Part shown: in pieces, positions 21,990-32,410 of the stretch
Numbering within the stretch: position 1 is the stretch's first letter
Layout of the letters: every line of letters starts with the position of its first letter
From: Cyathus striatus
Taxonomy: Eukaryota; Basidiomycota; Agaricomycetes; Agaricales; Nidulariaceae
Assembly (NCBI GenBank): GCA_025738555.1
Contig: JAOVFP010000017.1
Coordinates: forward strand, 3,384,694-3,448,693
Direction of reading: 5' to 3'
DNA length: 64,000 nt
The notes under the pieces: model-generated
What the model was told of the DNA's origin: nothing
What the model saw: the letters and a program-made list of their open reading frames with translations, nothing else
Databases searched by the model: none
Made by a program: the position numbers and the translations under genes

Positions 21990-24068
21990 ATGACTACTCT
22001 CGTCTCAGGGGAAACCGTTGCCCAACACGCCAGCAGAAATAGCTGCTGGATTATTGTCCACAGTCAGTCTTTCATACTATGCCCTTTAATTATCTCAATC
22101 TAATGGTAAAATAGGCAAAGTTTACGATGTCACTGAGTTCTTAGATGGTATGCCCCATAATAGCGACCTCGATGAAGCTATCTAATAAGCAATAGAGCAC
22201 CCCGGTGGAAGCAAAATTATCCTCAAATATGCTGGAAAGGATGCCACGTGAGTCAATGTTTCAACGTGATAGCACGTTAGTGTTTACGCTCACTTTAGTG
22301 AAGCATACGAGCCAATCCATCCACCCGATGCCATTACTACAAATCTTCCAATTGAGAAGCAGTAAGTCGTCTCAACTCTCGCGCATCGCAGAATAAATAG
22401 ATCATTGATCCTTATTGATAGCATTGGCGCTGTTGATCCCAACACAGTGGCCAAGGTCGTGAAAGAGGTCACGGAAGAGGACAAGAGGCGTCAAGCATTG
22501 ATGGCCGCCCGTCCATCCTTAGATGAGATCTTCAACCTTCACGACTTCGAGGTAAAATATTTAAAACCGTTCATGGTGTAACTTTCTCATATGTTTCATA
22601 GGCTGTCGCGAAAACCGTTCTTCCTGACAAAGCATGGGCTTACTACTCTTCCGCTTCGGACGACGAAATCACCATTCGCGAGAACCGCGCCGCGTTCCAG
22701 AGGTGACATTAGTTGGAAGTCCATCATATTTCTCTTTCTGATGTCTTGTCTTTAGAATCTGGTTCCGTCCCCGTGTCCTTCGAGATGTTACTCAAGTTGA
22801 CTGGTCGACCACAATCCTTGGACAGAAGTCTTCTCTCCCGGTCTACATTGTAAATAATTTACTCTTTCCATTCTAGTCTGTTCCATCTCATGAAATGACT
22901 CTAGTCTGCTACTGCACTCGGGAAACTTGGACACCCCGATGGTGAATTGAACTTGACGAGAGCAGCTGGCAAGCATGGTGTCATCCAGATGGTTTGTAAT
23001 TCCACATTTTTTGCGCACTCATTACTAAATAATGGATATAGATCCCCACCCTCGCTTCATGTTCTTTTGATGAAATTGTCGACGCTGCGCAACCTGGGCA
23101 GCCAATGTTCCTTCAACTCTATGTTAACCGTGACAGGGAAATTACCAAGCGTTATGTCCAACATGCAGAGAAGCGAGGCGTTAAAGGGTTGTTCATTACT
23201 GTCGACGCTCCCCAGCTCGGCCGTCGCGAGAAAGATATGCGCATGAAGTTTGTCGACGACGGTGCTGGTGCGAAGGTACAAGAAGGCCAGTCAGATGTGA
23301 AAAAGGACCAAGGTGTGGCAAGGGCTATCAGCGTCAGTATACGAATTTCCCTGGCGTATGGCGACAGCTAATATGAGTTTCTAGTCCTTCATTGATCCCA
23401 GTCTTTCGTGGAAGGACATCCCGTGGTTTAGGAGCATCACTAAGATGCCTATTATTCTTAAAGGTGTCGCAACGCCCGAAGATGCCATACTTGCGTATGA
23501 AGCTGGCGTTCAAGGCATCGTTCTAAGCAACCACGGTGGTAGGCAGCTCGATACCAGTCGCTCTGGTGTTGAGAACTTGATTGATATTGTTGCTGCCCTT
23601 AAACAACGCGGACCCTGGCCGAATCCCAATTTCTCCATATTTGTTGATGGTGGTGTCCGCCGTGCAAGTGACGTGCTTAAAGCTCTTGCCCTCGGTGCAT
23701 CTGCTGTCGGTATAGGGCGTGGATTCTTGTACGCTTTCTCAAGTTATGGCCAGGAAGGTGTGGAGAAGGCCATTCAAATCCTACGAGTATGTTTTCATAA
23801 CATTATATCTTGAAGAGTGAAACTAACTTCATTATAGGATGAATTTGAGATGAACATGCGTCTGTTGGGTGCCCGTAACCTGGGCGAACTCGTTCCCGAG
23901 ATGGTCGACGCCAGCGCACTCCATTCTCATGCTGGCCTGACACCGACTGACAACCTTTATAATTCGACTTGTAAGTGAAAGCTTCAAGCCACATCTTATT
24001 CTACCACTAACATTTTTAAACCAGACCAACCCTTGCGCCTCGCGGAGTTCAAGCCAGTCAAGCTTTAA
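21990..24068 (+). CDS. Flavocytochrome b2-type FMN-dependent 2-hydroxyacid dehydrogenase (copy 2)
   Basis: It starts MTTLVSGETVAQHASRNSCW, followed by a complete cytochrome b5 domain (YDVTEFLDEHPGGSKIILKY, AGKDATEAYEPIHPPDAITT). The FMN barrel has DKAWAYYSSASDDEITIREN, IWFRPRVLRDVTQVDWST, YVNRDREITKRYVQHAEKRG, FITVDAPQLGRREKDMRMKF, LSNHGGRQLDTSRSGVENL and IFVDGGVRRASDVLKALALG. It ends FEMNMRLLGARNLGELVPEM...AEFKPVKL. The protein is about 500 aa, the usual length of the two-domain enzyme without its mitochondrial presequence. It oxidises L-lactate or another 2-hydroxyacid, possibly glyoxylate hydrate. The copy on the minus strand at 13265-15469 is the close paralogue; this one lacks the extra intron and microexon. 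The absence of a presequence suggests a non-mitochondrial location. The last three residues, VKL, only weakly resemble a peroxisomal signal. Confidence 0.9.
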
Positions 24069-24299
24069 GTCTACCGCACACTCGTTATGTCCCATATACA
24101 TTTTTCGTGGCTTTTTTTTTTTTGTAGAACTGGCACTCGCATGTATTTATGTAAAATCATAATTTGTCCATTGTTTACAGGATACATGACCAACCTTGAG
24201 GCTTGACCTAATACTAAAACGTATTGGTCCATCGATATCTGAATTCATGGACCGTACACGGCACTACATGGCAGTGCGAATTCCCCACACCTAGTACGC

Positions 24300-25989
24300 T
24301 CAAGACGGTCGCCCCCTATGATATCGATATAGCCACGCGTCATCTTCATCGTCAAAATCTTCTTCGACGCAGAACCGGGTTTTCCACCTAGCCCACCGAT
24401 GCAGGGTTACTTCCTCCGCAGACCTTTCTATATTCCATAAAGCATGGTTTAAACCGAGTAAATCAAGTTGCTTCATATCAGAAGCCAATGATTCTACCAT
24501 TAAAGGCATCACAAGATCCTCCACGCTGGAGAGATGAAGAAAGGACAGTCGGGGAAATACCTCTAGTGCACTTACCTGTAACCGAAATCATTCACATGTA
24601 CAATGGGAATAAATAAAATTAGTTTTAACTTACCAATGAAGATATGCTAGTTGGAGTAACGTCCCATATGAGGAGCAGTTGCAATGCTTTTAGATTCATG
24701 GGTAAGTTCTCTGCAAGTACCGATATTTCAGTGTCGCCAAATGGACTAAACCCAGTGTGGAGACCAAAAACTTCCAATTGACGCAGTCCACAGACAGCGC
24801 GTAGAAGAGTGGATAAGTCGTCGGAGGTGGCGCTCTCAATACGAATGTACAGCCTCCTTAACTGCTGTCTGCCTTGGAGAAAGGCGCAAAGCGGTAGCGA
24901 ATAAAGCTCTCCGAAAGTTGCCGGCTCACATTCTCGTGTTAGCCTGAAAGAATGCAGATGCGGAAGGTGGAGAGGATTTTTCGGTAAAAAGGAGAGGTCC
25001 GGCATTCCGACACCAGAGATCGTCAACGATTGCAACGATCCTGCATGACGGAATACTAACTCGAGGCCAGATAATTCTGGTCCGTCGAGAGTGGAGTACA
25101 CTTCCAAGCTGGTTAACGACTCGTAAAGCCAGATGGGGGTTTGGTTAATGTGGCAAGCTAGTATGTTTACCTCTTTCAATGGAGTCGACAATTGCTCGAA
25201 TATTTCCCTTACATCCATTTGCTCAGAATATTCCAATAGTTCTTTATCCATGCCTCTGAGATATGATTCTTCGTTCACTGGAAATGAATCCAAAGGAAGG
25301 GCTAGATGAGATAACTGGTCTAGATGCGTGAACGTCGCGCAAGGTGGAAGTGTCCTGAAATGATGAATGTGGGTAATTAGTCGGTATTTAGCTGACGGGA
25401 GAACAGTCTGACGAATTCAAAACGAGGCTCTTCACACTCTTGGGTATACAATTCATGATGTCTTCTGTGATGGCAGGAAGAACGCCAAACCATCGAAATG
25501 TCTGCAAATTGGACAAAGACAATAGGGCCTCGGCAAGCGTTACTGCATGATAGGTTTCGTTGGTGAAGTAGAGAACAAGAAATAAAGAAAAGCTCACGTA
25601 CACTGCTCAAATATCGCCCCACCGTCCATAGTTGCGATTACGGTCAGACATTTGACCCGCTTTGCAAAAGACTGGTGTCGAGTAATGTGATACAACAACT
25701 CCCAAGACCTGCGCATTAATTTATTGATATTTTCTTGATCATACGAGCCGCATACTGCGTATGCTGAGTTGCTGTCAACCAAATATATTTTCAGGGATGA
25801 GAACACAAAGACTATAGCGATGTCATGAAGGGTGCGAGAGACTTGAAGCAACGTCTTCTGTTCGAATATGGGTAGATGATAGACAACGCGGTGCCATAAT
25901 TCTGGAGGAAAGATAGACGCGGCCTGACTCGCCATGGGATTGAACTTGAAGGTCGTTGGTTGATGTGGACCGCGTGAGGACTGCATCAT
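24300..25989 (-). CDS. F-box protein with leucine-rich repeat-like C-terminal region
   Basis: Near the N-terminus, ASIFPPELWHRVVYHLPIFE with LLQVSRTLHDIAI is an F-box of the PPELW type common in mushrooms. Five or so exons follow, separated by introns near 25590-25550, 25395-25355, 24640-24575 and others. The central 220 residues have repeated leucine-spaced strands (LTSLEVYSTLDGPELSGLEL, LQSLTISGVGMPDLSFL, HLHSFRLTRECEPATFGEL, LEVFGLHTGFSPFGDTEI) typical of degenerate LRR arrays. The end is acidic (EEDFDDEDDAWLYRYHRGRPS). The role is presumably substrate recruitment to an SCF ligase. The start may be 25989 or the second methionine at 25935, just before the F-box. It is divergent from the nuclease-helicase gene. 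Confidence 0.75.
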
Positions 25990-26150
25990 TTCGAGTCAGC
26001 CAGCGCTCCTTTCGGTGTTCACACATCCTGCACGGTGCACCACTGTTGACGACGCTCGAGTCATCGATGCACTTGCAACAGGCCTTTATGGGACAACCCG
26101 GATGATCGTGCTTTTGTATAAGTACTCCATGGCTGCTGCACCCACCACTC
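25990..26150. promoter_or_regulatory. Compact divergent promoter
   Basis: A 161-bp spacer between the starts of the F-box/LRR gene and the nuclease-helicase gene, which must serve both. No specific element was identified. Confidence 0.35.
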
Positions 26151-29100
26151 ATGCGACGTATGACTCCCAAGTCTTCTCTCTCTGCTACTGCCCTCGCAAC
26201 TTATCACCACCTCAACTGTGATCTGTATATATATAATGTCTATCACGGCTCTACCTCTCCCAGTCATGAAAAGAGTGATACAGATCCGGAGTCCGAGCTC
26301 TCAAAGGCCCAATTTCAACGTGGAATAGAGTGGGAGGAAACACTGTTCGCCTGGCTCGACCGCTCCAATCTTCTGCTCAAGGTCCCCTCCGTCCCAATCG
26401 AAGCTGAGGTGCTGCTAGAGAACATACAACTGGATGAGCGAGATCACTTCTTTATAGCTGGTTTGAACTTGTGGCCTCCAATGGATGAACTACACACAAT
26501 GTTCCTCGACGCAGGCTCAGAGCCCGTGAAGTTCGGTTTGGCAAAACCAGATTTAGTTGAGATTACACGTACTGAAGACTGCATTACATGGAAAGTAATC
26601 GATGCCAAAGCCTCGAAGAGGGTGAAGGTGCGAATCTCTAATATAAGTGTGCGTCATTAACGCGATGTTGACGGTGTTGATTTAATTTAGACATCCCACC
26701 ACATTCAAATTTACTTTTACACCATGTGCTTAAGCTATATTCTTCCTCGTCCACTTTTCCAGAACGCAGGGGACGCTGGTATATGGCTTCCTCCCGATGA
26801 AGGATATCATAAAGCCATACCCAACACTGAGGACATCAGGAGCATCGATATTTCGTTGCTTGCGCCCGCTATCGACCAGTTTATCTTTTATCGGCTGCCT
26901 AGAATCCTATATGCGCCTCGTCAAAACGTCAGTTGGCACTACAATACTCTTTGTCGTGGTTGCGACTATGAAGCTGAGTGTCGCGTTAATGCGGAACATG
27001 AACGTACATTTGGGAGTATGCCGAACATCTCTATCGGAGACGCGCAAACACTTAATGAACTTCTTCGTCATTCGCGACACCAGCGTCTCCTGTCAGAGGC
27101 CGCTGAAGAGCCCTTGAGTGACATCGAAGACCTTCACCTGTTCCTGTCTAATCCGACCAATATTCATCAGCTGGATATCTCTCTTCCTAGTGTTGCAAGG
27201 AATGCTCGCCGAATTCTTTACCTTCCTCCAAAGAGGGGGCAAGAAGACACCATAGCAAGTCCGGTTGTTGACTCCGTAAGAACCAACACTGTCCAGGTAA
27301 TCAAGACTTTTGCACGTAATGTTCCATAGCCATAGTAATTCTAAACAAGCTCCTAGATAATTCCCCGACGCAATTATACTTGCCCTGCCGAAGAAGATAT
27401 TGCTGTGATTTTATCTTTGATGATCGATCCTTCGTCTCCCAACACGGGAATAGAACGATTTTGCGCAAGCATTTACTCTAATACAGAGTTCAATCTTCCT
27501 TCTATCATCTATGGGTCAAAGGAGGATTTGATATCATGCTTAGCAAACATAATTCGTGAACTCTCATTGCTATCCCCTCCTCCGAGAACACAGTTTTATG
27601 TTTGGTCCGCAAGCGAGCAAACTGCGCTGCAGTTGCATATGGTGCAGTCAGCTCTAACATCGACTAATGATCTGCATGACATCCGACTTTGTATAGGTGC
27701 ACTCGCACAAGGTGCATCTCTATTGCAAACTACCATGCAACCTCTACTCCTTTCTGGGGCGCTTTTGAGCTTCCTTTCAAAGAAACTATGGAAAAAGGCT
27801 GAGTATGAAGCTTGCCTTGAGCGAATTGGACTCTCAACGCACGGCACAGTGAACGATATGCGAAAGCGTCTAGAGAAAAAACTTCAAGAATTTCAAACGC
27901 CTGAATCGGTCTCTGCCAGCAATGGCGAAAGACAAAGGGAGCTGGGACAGCTCCATTGTGTTGTGGTTTTAAAACGGGAATTGGAACGATTGATAGCCCT
28001 TCCTGTTCCTGGATATTGGGACCTTCCGGAGTGTGCGTCCGTGCTTTTGACGACAAAAGAACATAGCTCTCGGTATCTTAAGGACGAAGATATATTTCGT
28101 CTGTATAGAAAACAGAACAGTTTTAAGCAGTTGAAGGTCGCCTTATCAGAACGCAACTCTGGTATCTATGCCATTTTGAGAAACTTCAGAGATCGTGTTT
28201 CCAGACATCAGTTGCTGGTAAACAATGCGAAAATACTTTCCACTCGTTTTCTGGATATCTGCGAAGAAGAACACCTCCGGAAACTGTTCTTCATGCAACA
28301 GGCAAGTCCCTGGCTTTTACTATTTTTTATTTTAAATACCGATTACTCGCCAGTTCGAAGTTCTTACTAAACTCTCTGAGCTTTGGGAATCTCGTATCGC
28401 TGGATGTACCGATGCTCCTGTTCTAGAGTACTGCGGATTGGCACAAGGGTCAGACCACTTTTTCCGCCTTGTGTCTGGCTCCATCGATGTTGCACCTGAG
28501 AGAGAGAGACCGATGTACGATAAACTACTTGCATTGGACACCGCCATCACGCAAGGTTCACAAGAAGATATTCCTGTAGAAGCTCTATTTGACGACCTTG
28601 CTGTATCGGGATTGGTGTTCCCTTTGAACAGATACACACGGATACATTGGGACAAACAGCATTCCAGAGTTAAGGACAAACTGCTTGCAGCTGATGTAGG
28701 AAATGTGGTAATAACTGGGTCGGATACGATAGTAACAGTGAAAGTCTGGGGGTCATGGAAAACCGAACTGGAACCAGGCCGCCGTTACCGATTGTCATCT
28801 CGCCTCGTAGATTTCAATACCACAAAGGTTTTGTCTTCTCTTTTTGAGCTAGACCTACAATTCTCCTCAAATGATAGTCCCTCGAACGAAGGCAATTCTC
28901 ATCGTTGGGTCCCTTTCCTTCAGTTGATACTTGACCCCAAGTCACTGGGAAACATCAACAGGTCCCAAGAATACCTCAAGGTAGAAAACACTATCCAACG
29001 ATTGTTTCGCCAGCTGTCAGATCTAGGAAGTACACCAGCTGCGTCTCTTCTCCTAAAACCTTCACAACATAAAGCGACGCAGCGCATCCTCTCTAATAGA

Positions 29101-30792
29101 TTATCAGTAATCTGGGGACCCCCTGGTGTGTTCTAAAATTACATATTTTCTACTTTGCCTCATGACGTTACTTGAAATAGGCACTGGGAAAACCCACACT
29201 GTAGCGCTGTCGCTGATGCGGTTGCTAGAGGTAGAACACAGGTTGCGGATTAATGACACCAAAATCGTATTTATCACTGCTATGACTCATGCAGCGATCG
29301 CTGCGTGTCAAAGTAAACTGGAACGCTTAATAGAGTGCTATAAACAAATCGAAGCACTTCCAGCTGTATGGCTTGATCGCGTGCGGATTGAAGAAGTTCG
29401 ACAAGGTAACGACCATCCTGCGCCATCTTCAAATGCATCGCACATTCACATCTACACCGGAACAATATATCAGGTGAGTCAGCATAAAGTGCGAGATATC
29501 CCTAACCGTTCTGATGTTTATGATCATAGTTATATAATTTCACGAGAAAGCGCTCTTTAGAAGCTGATTGTGTAGTAGTTGATGAAGCTGGACAGATTCC
29601 GTTCGCGTCTCTAGCACTTGTCCTACGTTCTTTAAGCACTTCCGCACGAATAATTGTTGCAGGAGATTCAGAGCAACTAGCTCCGATTCTCAGTGCACAA
29701 TACCCTCAGCTCAAGACACGACAATTGTTTGGATCGATACTCGACTCTATTATGCCGGCAAGTCACAGGTACCCTGTCCATACTGCTGCTGAAGATGCTT
29801 CATCACAAGAATCACAAGAAACTGTTGTCCAATTGACCGAAAATTTCAGGTATATTTCATTTCGTTGTGTTTGTTGGGAACTTCGCTAAACATTCCATAG
29901 GTTGAACCCTGATCTCGGAGAATTCATTTCAACTATCTATTCGCGCCAATTCAAACCACAAAAAGTACAAGCTCGCCAATTGGCCAACTCGTTGGAGAAA
30001 GTTAAGGGCATTTGCGACCTGAATATCAAAGTTCACCCTGAAGTGTTGGACTCTGTACAAGTTTTCTTCATTTCTTTGTCAGAAGTTATGCTGAGAAAGC
30101 AGCAATCGAGACTAGCCCCGCCGCTGCTCAAATGTGATCCACAGGTTCCTGAGCTCAGGCTCACACATCATCCCGTATCATTATCTCTCATTCGGCTACA
30201 GACAAGGTCTTTCACTTCAGAACACCCTGGTCCTGAAAAAACTGTCTACGCGGAAGCAGAGCTTGCAGTAGCTCTGGTAGTTTCCCTTAGGAAATGTTGT
30301 CCTGAAGACAATATTTTTGTTGCTACGCCGCATAGAGCCCAACGTGAAGCTGTAAAGTCTGCGCTGTCCCGAGTTTTGCCCGTGGTCAATAGGTTCGATC
30401 CAGTGCAAGAAGATAGCAATGGGGAAATTACAGTTGATACGATTGAAAGACTCCAAGGTAAGAATTGCTTACAGCTACACTTCCCTCTTCATTTTATATA
30501 CAAACACAATACAGGCTCGGAGGCGGCTTTCGTAATTTGCTTGTTTACGGCATCCAAGTCCCTCACCTCCGATTTGCGATTTCTTTTAGAAAGACGAAGA
30601 CTTAATGTTGCAATAAGCAGAGCAAAGACACTCTGCATCCTTGTGACTTCTCCTGAAGTTCTTTGTCCGTCGATTTGGGCCTTGTCCAACGAAGAGACAG
30701 CAAAGGGATACGCATTCTTGAAAGCATATGAGAAGAGGGCGTGGTCCTATGACTTGAATATCAATGTAGATGATCTGCCAGGGACTTGGTAG
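26151..30792 (+). CDS. RecB/Cas4-like Fe-S nuclease fused to an SF1 (DNA2/NAM7-type) helicase
   Basis: A large multi-exon gene of roughly 1,350-1,400 aa. Residues 1-330: LSATALATYHHLNCDLYIYN with a lone Cys, then LAKPDLVEI...WKVIDAKAS (PD-(D/E)XK nuclease core), then LCRGCDYEAECR. The single early Cys plus the later C-x2-C-x5-C make the four-cysteine Fe-S set of Cas4/AddB/Dna2 nucleases. Middle: YEACLERIGLSTHGTVNDMR has a SAP-like pattern. C-terminal helicase: WGPPGTGKTHT (Walker A, split by an intron near 29125-29180), CVVVDEAGQIPFASLAL (Walker B), IIVAGDSEQLAPIL, VVQLTENFRLNPDLG, ITVDTIERLQGSEAAFVICL and RRLNVAISRAKTLCILV. It probably processes DNA or RNA ends with combined unwinding and nuclease activity. 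The layout resembles the bacterial TM0106-type nuclease/UvrD-like helicase fusions more than canonical Dna2. All motifs look intact. Confidence 0.85.
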
Positions 30793-31010
30793 TGTATGTA
30801 CTTATTAGTACTGTATATATCTAATCTTATGTTCCGTACGAATATTTGTTTCTAACATTTCCAAGACCAGTTTGAGACCAGCAGTACTTGAGTCTTGACT
30901 TTTGAGCAGCACTAAGCATTTCTGATCGGAGTTACTATCTTGCACAGTGTTTGCCGCACAGCAGGCTACAGCAGGTATTCCTTTCCTTATTACTTATCGC
31001 TCTGCTGGAT

Positions 31011-32288
31011 ATGTTTCCGCCAAGGACACAGGATGCAGACGCTTCAATCCGTGCCACAGACAACGATGCGGCGGTTGCAAGACTGTCTGCTGTACAGAAG
31101 GGATACTTCAACGATCCATTTATCAAACCTCTTGTTCCGCGCGCTCATTTACAGCCGCCACGCCCTCCATTGATTAATGTAGGAACATACGTACGCTCTT
31201 CTGGAATAGACGATCTCGTCGATCAATGGATAGAGCTATCTGCTCGAGATGGTAAAAAATGTCAGATCGTGAGCCTTGGAGCAGGCAGTGATACGAGATA
31301 TTGGAGGATTGCGGTGGGTTTAGCGAAGCTTGTGTCATATATACATCTGATGTGTGTTCAGATAGACCGGTCCTAATGCAAGTAACTTGGGGAAATATAT
31401 TGAGATTGATTTGCCGGAAATCACAAGCAAGAAGGCCATGACTATCAAGAGAAGTAAAGAGCTCAGCGCTGTACTTGGTAATTCTGTGGACGTTACTCTA
31501 GGTCAATTGCACAATATATGAATCATGCGCGTAAGTTCTGAACTCATTCGATATCTATAGCCCAGGGAGGGGCGGCTCTAAATGCCCCTCAGTATCATCT
31601 CCTCCCCGCTGATCTACGTCTTTCCCCTTCTGAAACCTTGGCCCCCCTTTTGACTTCGGAGGATAATCCTTTGTTATCTCCGTCTCTTCCAACTCTTCTG
31701 CTCTTTGAATGTGTTCTAGCCTACATAAAACCTGAGGCTTCTTCAAGGCTCCTAAAATGGTTCATAGATCACGTTAGCAATAACAATACCACAAGGATAC
31801 CAGGCATCCTAGGTTGTGTCGTCTATGAGATGTTCGGTCTTAACGATTCATTTGGCCGTGTAATGCTAAACAATCTAAAAGTGAGTCTTTTGCTTTGCTC
31901 CTTGAACTCCGTTAATATATCTCTGCAAATAGTCACGAAACGTGTCATTGCCTGGGGTCGAACCATATAAAAATTTTGAATCACTTCCCAATCGGTTCCT
32001 GAACACGGGGTTTATAACTGCACAAGCCGTCACACTGCGCGACATCCGAAGACAGTACATTAACTCAGATGAGCTTCAGAGGTAATGACAAGAACTTTTT
32101 TTTTTGCTCAGTGGAGGCTAATTAACACCAATAGAATATCAACTCTTGAGATGCTCGATGAAGTGGAAGAGCTTGAGCTGGTTCTACAGCATTATGCCGT
32201 TAGTTGGGGCTTGTTCCTGACTGATCCAGGGGCAAGCGCCGTTTGGAAGGATTGGGGATTCAAGGCTCGAAACAACCGTGACCAATGA
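31011..32288 (+). CDS. PPM1: Leucine carboxyl methyltransferase 1 (PP2A methyltransferase)
   Basis: It begins MFPPRTQDADASIRATDNDA, then ARLSAVQKGYFNDPF and PPLINVGTYVRSSGIDDLVD. The SAM-binding motif is CQIVSLGAGSDTRYWRI. It continues with NLGKYIEIDLPEITSKKA, LPTLLLFECVLAYIKPEASS, YEMFGLNDSFGRVMLNNL, VTLRDIRRQYI and STLEMLDEVEELELVLQHYA, then WGLFLTD. This is the LCMT1/Ppm1 family, which methylates the C-terminal leucine of the PP2A catalytic subunit and so controls B-subunit choice. Introns at about 31314-31362, 31501-31560, 31880-31932 and 32082-32134 remove in-frame stops. Two of them use unusual donors (GTGGGT, GTCAAT). The product is about 350 aa, the usual length, and ends KARNNRDQ. 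Confidence 0.88.
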
Positions 32289-32410
32289 TAATATTTCCAG
32301 ACAAAAATGTTTCCTCGATGTCGCCCAGGGAATAATATAAACTATCTATTACATCCTCATGATCGTGTCTAGTGTGTTCTACAATTACAAATGTGCAGCA
32401 GGAATGTATT

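Noticed and set aside
31490..31570. Stop codon within LCMT1
   Set aside because: An intron with a GTCAAT donor and CTATAG acceptor removes it and keeps the family alignment.
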